Positions 1 through 5,228 of a stretch of DNA of 11,647 nucleotides are shown in pieces. The position numbers and the translations under genes are program-made. Origin of the DNA: an uncultured Christensenella sp. Its GTDB lineage: Bacteria > Bacillota > Clostridia > Christensenellales > UBA3700. Each line of letters begins with the position of its first letter. Position 1 is the stretch's first letter. The notes under the pieces were generated by a model that saw only the letters and a list, made by a program, of their open reading frames with translations, made no database searches and was not told the origin of the DNA. Where the stretch lies: assembly GCA_910584035.1 (NCBI GenBank), contig CAJTZR010000057.1, forward strand, positions 1 to 11,647, in the 5' to 3' direction.

Positions 1-31
1 TTGTATTTTCTAACGAAAATTCTCTTGGCAT
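1..31 (-). CDS. fusA: Translation elongation factor G, 5' end only (cut by window edge)
   Basis: Only the first ten codons lie in the window. They read MPREFSLENT, which matches the conserved start of bacterial EF-G (usually continuing RNIGIMAHIDAGKTT). The ATG at 31-29 has a strong AGGAGGG ribosome binding site just upstream. It follows rpsG with a 27-base gap, the normal str-operon order rpsL-rpsG-fusA, so co-transcription is expected. EF-G is the GTPase that moves tRNA and mRNA through the ribosome after peptide bond formation. Nothing can be said about the GTPase domain or later domains because they fall outside the window. Identity rests on this short peptide plus gene order, which together are convincing. 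Confidence 0.9.
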   Translation of the reverse strand, partial: MPREFSLENT

Positions 32-58
32 AACGCCCTCCTAAAAATCAAATTACAA

Positions 59-529
59 TTACCAACGATAATGTGCAAATGCTTTGTTTGCCTCAGCCAT
101 TCTGTGCATATCATCTTTCTTCTTCACAGAGTTACCAGAGTTGTTGTAAGCATCCATTAATTCGCCAGCAAGTCTCTCAACTGTAGTCTTCTCGTTTCTC
201 TTTCTAGCAAAAAGAACAATCCAACGAATAGCAAGAGTTTGTCTTCTTTCAGCCCTAATTTCCATTGGAACTTGGTAAGTTGAACCACCTACACGGCGAG
301 CTTTAACTTCCAAAACAGGCTTTACATTTTCTAGTGCTTGCTCAAAAACCTCCATTGGGTCTTGATTCATTTTGTTTTTAATGATTTCAAAAGCACCATA
401 TACTATATTTTGAGCAGTTCCTCTTTTACCATCAAGCATAACTTGGTTGATTAACTTTGTAATAACCTTGCTGCCATACATTGGGTCTGGAAGAACGTCT
501 CTTTTTATAACACCACTTCTTCTTGGCAT
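59..529 (-). CDS. rpsG: 30S ribosomal protein S7
   Basis: 156 residues, the usual length for bacterial S7. It begins MPRRSGVIKRDVLPDPMYGS and ends HYRW, both typical. The conserved basic stretch VGGSTYQVPMEIRAERR lies in the middle. S7 is a primary binder of the 3' major domain of 16S rRNA and nucleates assembly of the small-subunit head near the E site. The ATG at 529 is preceded by GGAGGT at good spacing. The gene lies 88 bases after rpsL and 27 bases before fusA, so it is the second gene of the str operon. In E. coli, S7 represses this operon by binding the rpsL-rpsG spacer; whether that happens here is unknown, but the spacer has two competing hairpins (see 555-597). The stop is TAA and nothing looks damaged. 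Confidence 0.98.
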   Translation of the reverse strand: MPRRSGVIKRDVLPDPMYGSKVITKLINQVMLDGKRGTAQNIVYGAFEIIKNKMNQDPMEVFEQALENVKPVLEVKARRVGGSTYQVPMEIRAERRQTLAIRWIVLFARKRNEKTTVERLAGELMDAYNNSGNSVKKKDDMHRMAEANKAFAHYRW

Positions 530-554
530 AATTTTTTACCTCCATTAATATTAC

Positions 555-597
555 GACTGCCTAAAAATCACAAAAGCAAAGCAGTCAAAGTTGCTTT
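555..597 (-). promoter_or_regulatory. Two competing hairpins in the rpsL-rpsG spacer
   Basis: In the minus-strand RNA, AAAGCA (597-592) can pair with TGCTTT (583-578). Alternatively GACTGC (586-581) can pair with GCAGTC (560-555). The two stems share bases 581-583, so they cannot form together. The second ends about 15 bases before the rpsG ribosome binding site. The position matches the S7 autoregulatory spacer of the E. coli str operon, but no sequence match to that site is claimed. Stems are only six base pairs and were found by eye. Confidence 0.3.
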
Positions 598-617
598 AAA
601 ACATCCGATTACTAGAC

Positions 618-989
618 TTATTTAGGGCGTTTTGCACCATATTTAGACCTAGCTTGTTTACGATTAGCTACACCAGAAGCGTCCAATGTACCACGGATAA
701 TGTGATATCTGACACCTGGTAAATCTCTAACCCTACCACCACGAATTAAAACCACGCTATGCTCTTGCAAATTGTGTCCAATACCTGGAATATAAATTGT
801 ACCTTCTTGACCATTTACAAGACGTACCCTTGCAATTTTACGCAAAGCTGAGTTTGGCTTTTTTGGAGAAGTTGTAGTAACAGAAAGACATACACCACGT
901 TTTTGAGGATTTGCATCCATAATTGGTGAATTGCTCTTTGATACCTTATCTTTTCTACCTTGCCTAATTAATTGGTTAATAGTTGGCAT
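618..989 (-). CDS. rpsL: 30S ribosomal protein S12, with Arg at position 88
   Basis: 123 residues, full length. Signature blocks are present: PKKPNSALRK (42-51), GHNLQEHSV (71-79), DLPGVRYH (89-96) and the basic end RSKYGAKRPK. S12 sits at the decoding centre of the 30S subunit, controls reading accuracy and is a streptomycin target determinant. Lys43 is retained. Position 88, nearly always Lys in RGGRVKDLPG, is Arg here (codon AGA, bases 728-726). Asp89, the residue methylthiolated by RimO in some bacteria, is present. Position 63 is Gly where E. coli has Val (EVT). The ATG at 989 has a perfect AAGGAGGT site. It is the first gene of the str operon, driven by a strong promoter (1330-1358) through a long structured leader. 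Stop is TAA. Confidence 0.98.
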   Translation of the reverse strand: MPTINQLIRQGRKDKVSKSNSPIMDANPQKRGVCLSVTTTSPKKPNSALRKIARVRLVNGQEGTIYIPGIGHNLQEHSVVLIRGGRVRDLPGVRYHIIRGTLDASGVANRKQARSKYGAKRPK

Positions 990-999
990 TCTATCTACC

Positions 1000-1322
1000 T
1001 CCTTAAAAATTATAAAATCGGATGAGTAATTCCCGCAACCCCTGAAGGATACCCATTATATGCGTGCGGTCACTTTACTTCCTTGATACCTCACTTACAG
1101 CACCAATCTTTAGCCTATAAATATAAGCTTTTAACTGACACTCTAACTGCGATAACTTTCCACAAAATTTCCGCTGTCTAAGCGTATGTATCACACCTAC
1201 AAATACTCCTAGACTGCTCGCTTAAGCTTACTTCAACCTAAGTAATTTCAAGCGAGTTTATAGCTATTTAATAAAAAAGTTACACCGTAAATTTGGCATA
1301 ATTTGCCTACGGCGAGCCATAT
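1000..1322 (-). promoter_or_regulatory. Long structured 5' leader of the rpsL operon (candidate cis-regulatory RNA)
   Basis: From the predicted transcription start near 1322 to the rpsL ribosome binding site, the minus-strand RNA folds by hand into consecutive elements. Hairpin A is 1314-1283. Hairpin B is 1256-1217, with CTCGCTT/AAGCGAG outside and TTACTT/AAGTAA inside. Hairpin C is 1214-1176, twelve pairs with one mismatch. Hairpin D is 1174-1149. Hairpin E is 1142-1099, a ten-pair lower stem, symmetric AAA/AAA internal loop and eight-pair upper stem. A possible pseudoknot is CCGCA/TGCGG (1069-1065 with 1037-1033) crossed with ATGGGTA/TACTCAT (1056-1050 with 1028-1022). Several pairs are G-U in this strand and would be A-C in the other, which argues for a minus-strand RNA. 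I recognise no known riboswitch, T-box, tmRNA, 6S, SRP or RNase P. No supported protein gene is present. Confidence 0.55.
1273..1314 (-). terminator. Hairpin plus U6 near the start of the rpsL leader, possible attenuator
   Basis: The RNA pairs CGCCGTA (1314-1308) with TACGGTG (1289-1283) and, inside, GGCA with TGCC. Four bases later comes a run of six U (1278-1273). This is terminator-like, though the U tract is not flush with the stem. It begins only about eight bases after the predicted start site of the rpsL promoter, so it could attenuate that promoter or stop read-through from the membrane-protein genes upstream. The internal loop and the offset U tract weaken the case for a constitutive terminator. 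Confidence 0.35.
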
Positions 1323-1329
1323 ATTTGAT

Positions 1330-1358
1330 ATTCTAACAAATATCATTATAATTGTCAA
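1330..1358 (-). promoter_or_regulatory. Sigma-A promoter for rpsL-rpsG-fusA
   Basis: On the minus strand the -35 box is TTGACA (1358-1353), the spacer is 17 bases, and the -10 box is TAGAAT (1335-1330). That is a perfect -35 and a five-of-six -10 at ideal spacing. Transcription would begin near 1322, giving a leader of about 330 bases before the rpsL ATG at 989. A strong promoter is expected for a ribosomal protein operon. Confidence 0.75.
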
Positions 1359-1403
1359 ACATTTTAAACAATTTTTTATATTTATTATAATTGACGGGGA
1401 AAA

Positions 1404-1440
1404 TTTTTGTTATCAGCCAAAAATTGACTAACAACAAAAA
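1404..1440 (-). other. Fifteen-pair hairpin downstream of the membrane-protein cluster
   Basis: In the minus-strand RNA, bases 1440-1426 pair with 1418-1404 without a mismatch around a seven-base loop, using several G-U pairs that exist only in this strand. It lies about 200 bases after the stop of the last membrane-protein gene and 46 bases before the rpsL -35 box. It may mark the 3' end of the upstream transcript, but the stem ends in A bases followed only by UUUUCCCC, so it is not a canonical intrinsic terminator. Confidence 0.4.
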
Positions 1441-1464
1441 ATATACCGAGTTATTATATTGTAC

Positions 1465-1491
1465 ATTATAAAAGATAGGAAGTTTTGTCTA
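1465..1491 (-). promoter_or_regulatory. Weak second promoter candidate upstream of rpsL
   Basis: Minus strand TAGACA (1491-1486), a 15-base spacer, then a perfect TATAAT (1470-1465). The spacing is two bases short of ideal. It would add an upstream start site to the str operon leader and would transcribe the 1404-1440 hairpin. In such AT-rich DNA a chance match is quite possible. Confidence 0.25.
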
Positions 1492-1637
1492 GTATTTGAC
1501 TAAAGCTTTATAGTATGTTTTAATGTGCAATAAGAAAGTAATACTTGCAATTAATTAAATATAAAAAATGTCATTAATTATTACTATCAAATAAATATCC
1601 TATAAATTACTTTACTTAACCACCTTAGACTTTAACT

Positions 1638-2783
1638 TTAATTGCCCAAACCATACTTTTTCAAAACATTTTTATATTGTTTATAATATTTTATATACTT
1701 TTTACAATATATAATTATCTTTGTTAAGGATAGCAAGCATAAGGCAAGTAATACGCCTCCACCGATAATCGCCCAAATCATACTATTAGTTGTACCAAAA
1801 TCTAAAGTCATAGATTGACGTTGCAAATTATGCTCAATATATATTGGCACTTTATTGCCAAGCATTGCACGAACCTCGTCTTCGTTAGTTTGTCTTGAAA
1901 TCAAACAACCAATATAAGTCATATCGTCTGAAACATATTCATAATAGACTGGGAAAATCGCTAAATCGCCGTCCATTTTTCTCTCATAAAAAGCTATAGT
2001 CGCTTCCTCTTGTACAAAGTTACCACTTCTATTTATCTCTAATTCTCTATTAGCATTTACAAAATAAGTTAAGCAATATATAACCGCAGTTAAAGCAACT
2101 ATTATAACTATCAAATGCAAAGGCAGATAATTTGCAGGCCGTTTACTCCTTGCCATATAAACAATGTCAACATCTTTTTCTGGTACTTCGCTATACTTTT
2201 TGAATAGCTTTACAAAACAAAATAACAAATAGCAAAACAATGTTGAAGACAATACAGCACAACCGCCAAACACATAGGAATAAGTGCAAGTGAAATTTGT
2301 ATCAAGCAAATGTGTCTTTGAGTCATAGTCAACATATATAGTTATATCTTTGCCAATCTTACTTTCCACATAATCAAAATTGGCTATATTAATTGGATAT
2401 TGTCCTTTATAAATAGTGCCATCATCCGCCACAAATTCATATAACAAGTTGTAACAAACATTGTTCGTTTCCACTTGTTGATAACTAACAAAAATTGCTT
2501 TTTCCTTACGAAAATCGGTATTAATATTAGTAACATACGTATTCAAATCAATTGCAAACAACACTATACTTGCTATGCAAAACGCAAAAGTCACTAAAAC
2601 TCCAGCCCCATTTAAAATGACTTTTGTGAGTCTGTTATCCAAGTCAATTATTTTTTTCTTTTTATTCTTTTCACTATCTGTCTTTCCATTTTGGTATGCA
2701 GTATACATAAAACCTACTGCTAAAAGAATACACGCTGCAAGGAAAGCACCCATAAAAACTTTTATAAATAATGTATCTTTCAT
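1638..2783 (-). CDS. Membrane protein with two DUF3592-like modules (paralogue 4 of 4)
   Basis: 381 residues, function unknown. Five hydrophobic segments are visible near 6-30, 55-79, 168-193, 221-242 and 333-357. Two similar modules lie between them: 91-165 (YEFVADDGTIYKG, then IGKDITIYVDYD) and 255-330 (YYEYVSDDMTYIG, then LGNKVPIYIEHNLQ). The pattern E-x-A...Y-x-Y/F...D...Y-x-G...G-K-x-h-x-I-Y-V resembles the DUF3592 family as I know it. Lys/Arg-rich stretches at 33-54, 192-215 and 360-378 predict cytoplasmic loops, placing both modules outside the membrane. Compared with its paralogues it has an extra first membrane segment and a Lys-rich linker (KNKKKK). The ATG at 2783 has AAAGG upstream and lies nine bases after the previous gene's stop, so it is co-transcribed with it. 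Stop is TAA. Being a gene is near certain; the family name is likely but unsearched. Confidence 0.85.
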   Translation of the reverse strand: MKDTLFIKVFMGAFLAACILLAVGFMYTAYQNGKTDSEKNKKKKIIDLDNRLTKVILNGAGVLVTFAFCIASIVLFAIDLNTYVTNINTDFRKEKAIFVSYQQVETNNVCYNLLYEFVADDGTIYKGQYPINIANFDYVESKIGKDITIYVDYDSKTHLLDTNFTCTYSYVFGGCAVLSSTLFCYLLFCFVKLFKKYSEVPEKDVDIVYMARSKRPANYLPLHLIVIIVALTAVIYCLTYFVNANRELEINRSGNFVQEEATIAFYERKMDGDLAIFPVYYEYVSDDMTYIGCLISRQTNEDEVRAMLGNKVPIYIEHNLQRQSMTLDFGTTNSMIWAIIGGGVLLALCLLSLTKIIIYCKKYIKYYKQYKNVLKKYGLGN

Positions 2784-2792
2784 ATATAACCT

Positions 2793-3293
2793 TTACTCTT
2801 CTTGACTTGTAGTTTTTTCTTTATACCAAGCCACCAAATGTAACAATAATCTTATTAAACAATATAAAAACAATGGCAATGTGACAAAACCAATTATACC
2901 ATTAAAGCAAACAGCTCCTATATTTGTACCAGCTGAGCTTTTATGAATACCTCGCTCGTGGTCAACATAAATTGTAATTTGTTTACCTATTTCCGCTTTG
3001 GCGTCAGCCTCAGACTCAAAACGTTCCCACATCCCAGAATAAATTTTTCCATTGTCATCAATATATTCGTAAAATGTGGAAAAATCATAAAAATACCCGT
3101 GACCATTTTGTGTATTAATTGAATATTTCACTATTATAGCGGTTTCTTCTTTCCAATCACAATTTTTATCATAAACATAAAATTGTACTGCTTTTACAAA
3201 ATTAGTCAAAAACGCTATTGAAAAAACAATAAAAATTATCAAAAGTATCAAATGAATAATCACCAATTTTTTGGGTAACACTTTACTTTTCAT
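2793..3293 (-). CDS. Membrane protein with one DUF3592-like module (paralogue 3 of 4)
   Basis: 166 residues, function unknown. There is a membrane segment near 9-31, a single module at about 48-118 (YEYIDDNGKIYSG, then IGKQITIYVDHE) and a second membrane segment near 126-152. The basic N-terminus and Lys-containing tail suggest both ends are cytoplasmic and the module is outside. I chose the ATG at 3293, because AGGTG sits six bases upstream of it. A GTG three codons earlier (3302) would overlap the previous stop as GTGA but has no good binding site of its own. The previous gene ends only five bases upstream and the next begins nine bases downstream, so these three genes form a tight operon. 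No catalytic motif is visible. Confidence 0.85.
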   Translation of the reverse strand: MKSKVLPKKLVIIHLILLIIFIVFSIAFLTNFVKAVQFYVYDKNCDWKEETAIIVKYSINTQNGHGYFYDFSTFYEYIDDNGKIYSGMWERFESEADAKAEIGKQITIYVDHERGIHKSSAGTNIGAVCFNGIIGFVTLPLFLYCLIRLLLHLVAWYKEKTTSQEE

Positions 3294-3298
3294 TGCAA

Positions 3299-3817
3299 TC
3301 ACCTATACTTAAACTTTGCATTTTTATTATATCTTTGTCTAGAGTTTTCCTTATTGTTTTTGTTTTGACTATTAGTCATAAGTTGTACAATAAAAAATAT
3401 ACTAACTATTAAACTAATACCACTTATGACAAAAAATACAATTGTAGTAGTTGGACTAAAATCTAAATCTCTTCTTTGCTTATGCAATTTATCTGACACA
3501 TAAATTGTAACGCTTCTGCCAATTTGATTTTCCGCAAACTCCTTATTGGATATAAAATCATCTAATTTACCAGTATACTTGTAGCCATCTTCTGCCAAAT
3601 ACTCATAAAATAGCACATACTTAATATGACTATTCAACACATCTTGAACCTCATATCTTACAATAGGAGCTTTTACTTCCACATATCCTGCATTAGCTTC
3701 CTTAAGGTAATTTGCACAACATACCCCACCAATAATTGAACTAATTACAAAAACGGCAAGGGCTACACATAAAATTATTGTATCAATTTTTTTCTTGGCA
3801 TTCACTTTTTCAGCCAT
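3299..3817 (-). CDS. Membrane protein with one DUF3592-like module (paralogue 2 of 4)
   Basis: 172 residues, function unknown. Basic start MAEKVNAKKK, membrane segment near 11-35, module at about 46-122 (YEYLAEDGYKYTG, then IGRSVTIYVSDKLHKQ), membrane segment near 123-146, and a strongly basic Asn/Lys/Arg tail (149-172) predicted cytoplasmic. The module ends DLDFS, like the paralogue modules ending LDFG and LNFSS. The ATG at 3817 has GAGGT four bases upstream. The stop is TGA. The 149-base gap from the previous paralogue holds no promoter that I trust, only AT-rich DNA with a small hairpin (CAAAC/GTTTG) and a short direct repeat (AATGTGATA twice). It may therefore be read from the promoter at 5151-5179. 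Confidence 0.85.
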   Translation of the reverse strand: MAEKVNAKKKIDTIILCVALAVFVISSIIGGVCCANYLKEANAGYVEVKAPIVRYEVQDVLNSHIKYVLFYEYLAEDGYKYTGKLDDFISNKEFAENQIGRSVTIYVSDKLHKQRRDLDFSPTTTIVFFVISGISLIVSIFFIVQLMTNSQNKNNKENSRQRYNKNAKFKYR

Positions 3818-3966
3818 ACTTACCTCATTAAATAGCTATTTTTAATAACATATAAACAAATATGCACTCTCTTACTTAATTAATTTTTCCATATCACATT
3901 TTTTTATCACATTAAAGCAAACTTTTGGTTTGAATTTAACTTGTCAAAATTTAACCAACAAATAAT

Positions 3967-5040
3967 CTACTCTCTATCTTTACTTTTATTGCTTTTCTCA
4001 CTATTTGAAAGTTCTTTTATTTGCAAAACCATTTTTCTAAGTTCAATAAAATACAACACAATTCTCACAACAGAATTAATTGTTATTCCACCAAGCACAA
4101 GTGTTGCAACCAAACAAATCCAAAAGCTAGAAAGTTCACTGCTAAAGTTTAAATCAGTTTCAATCAAACCACTTTCTTTGTCTACATAGATAGTTACTTG
4201 TTTACCAATTTCTTCTTTTGCAGTATTTTCATTTGCAATTGCATTATCATAATTAAAGACATACAAAATACCATTTATCTCATACTCAAAATAGGTTGAA
4301 TAAGTTTGATGAGTATCAATTGTTGAAGTTCCGCCCCTTTTATAAGTACGAGATTGAACAACTCTTGTATAAAATGCTATTTCAACTTTTTCCTCAACAA
4401 AATTCGCATTTGTTCTACTTTTATAGCTATCTAAAGTTACACCTAAATTACTTGCAAACAATGTAAAAAACATACCAAAAAAAGCTAACACTATACAATG
4501 TGCAATAATCAATCTCTTTGGCTCTTTAACATCTGCTTTATTGATTGAATAACCAGAATACTTATAATATAATACAATTTTAATAATCATATCTATAGCA
4601 AAAATCAAAAAAACGATTGTTGGCACTCCAAAAAATGTCAAATAATTTTTATAAGTAACCTCATACACACTATGCTCTTGCAAGTTATGCTCAACATAAA
4701 TTGCGACTTTTGCACCAACCTTGCTTTTAGCATATTCTTCGCTTGCTATATAATCTTTCCAAACGCCCTCATAAACTACATTATCACTTGAAACATATTT
4801 ATATATCAATTGATAATTAGGCTCATCTGTCAGTGTTGCATCATTTTCCATTTTTTCATAACGCACTAAAGTTGCTTGCTCTACAACATAATTTGCCTTT
4901 GATGTTATTATGCTTTTTGCAATTGAATAAATTGACAACCAAAAAAACACAGCAAACAGTAATACAGAAACTGCTAGCATTGCGATAAGTTTATAAGGCG
5001 GTTTTATTTTATTTTCAGTCATTTTTTCTGTTTGTGACAT
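3967..5040 (-). CDS. Membrane protein with two DUF3592-like modules (paralogue 1 of 4)
   Basis: 357 residues, function unknown. Four membrane segments lie near 17-45, 134-158, 176-199 and 305-332. Module 1 is at about 50-128 (YKYVSSDNVVYEG, VGAKVAIYVEHNLQEHS) and module 2 at about 211-298 (YFEYEINGILYVF, IGKQVTIYVDKES). The charged linker between segments 2 and 3 and the Lys/Glu-rich tail look cytoplasmic, so both modules face outside. The second module lacks the usual D-x-x-Y-x-G turn, having NGILYVFNY instead, and carries a longer Ser/Thr-rich insertion (228-247). Residues 118-125 (HNLQEHSV) are identical to part of ribosomal protein S12. The ATG at 5040 has GAGGTG eight bases upstream. It is the first gene of the cluster and has its own promoter (5151-5179). 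Stop is TAG. Confidence 0.85.
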   Translation of the reverse strand: MSQTEKMTENKIKPPYKLIAMLAVSVLLFAVFFWLSIYSIAKSIITSKANYVVEQATLVRYEKMENDATLTDEPNYQLIYKYVSSDNVVYEGVWKDYIASEEYAKSKVGAKVAIYVEHNLQEHSVYEVTYKNYLTFFGVPTIVFLIFAIDMIIKIVLYYKYSGYSINKADVKEPKRLIIAHCIVLAFFGMFFTLFASNLGVTLDSYKSRTNANFVEEKVEIAFYTRVVQSRTYKRGGTSTIDTHQTYSTYFEYEINGILYVFNYDNAIANENTAKEEIGKQVTIYVDKESGLIETDLNFSSELSSFWICLVATLVLGGITINSVVRIVLYFIELRKMVLQIKELSNSEKSNKSKDRE

Positions 5041-5080
5041 AATTACAACACCTCAACTTATTTAACTTTAGCCTCTATTT

Positions 5081-5203
5081 TTAAATAAACATAACCAAAA
5101 AGAAAGCCACATTAAATATTATAGTCAATGTCAAAGCAACCACGGCTTTTCTTATAGCTTTAACCCATAAAAATGTAAATAATGTGCAGATTTTTACTAA
5201 TAT
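5081..5203 (-). other. Short hydrophobic open frame lacking a normal start codon
   Basis: Between tsaD and the first membrane paralogue, one minus-strand frame stays open and ends at TAA (5083-5081). It encodes a strongly membrane-like stretch including VVALTLTIIFNVAFFLVMFI. There is no ATG, GTG or TTG early in the frame. The only codon at good distance from a ribosome-binding-like AAAGGA is ATA (5203-5201). It overlaps the promoter proposed at 5151-5179. It may be a decayed gene fragment, a peptide with a rare start, or chance in AT-rich DNA. Confidence 0.2.
5151..5179 (-). promoter_or_regulatory. Promoter for the membrane-protein cluster
   Basis: Minus strand TTTACA (5179-5174), a 17-base spacer, then TATAAG (5156-5151): five of six consensus bases in each box at ideal spacing. 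Transcription would start near 5143, giving a leader of about 100 bases before the ATG at 5040. It makes the cluster separable from tsaD, which ends at 5229. Confidence 0.5.
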
Positions 5204-5228
5204 TTCTATATCCTTTTCAACTACAATA

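Noticed and set aside
1000..1080. T-box riboswitch upstream of rpsL, suggested by AGTGACCGCACGC
   Set aside because: The match to the T-box sequence is poor, there is no terminator hairpin with a U tract after it, and ribosomal protein genes are not usual T-box targets.
3294..3302. GTG start for the single-module paralogue, overlapping the previous TGA
   Set aside because: The ATG three codons later has AGGTG at correct spacing; the GTG has no binding site of its own.
3880..3966. TTGACA box as a promoter for the second paralogue
   Set aside because: No -10 box occurs 16-18 bases downstream; the nearest candidate (TTTAAT) is about 25 bases away.
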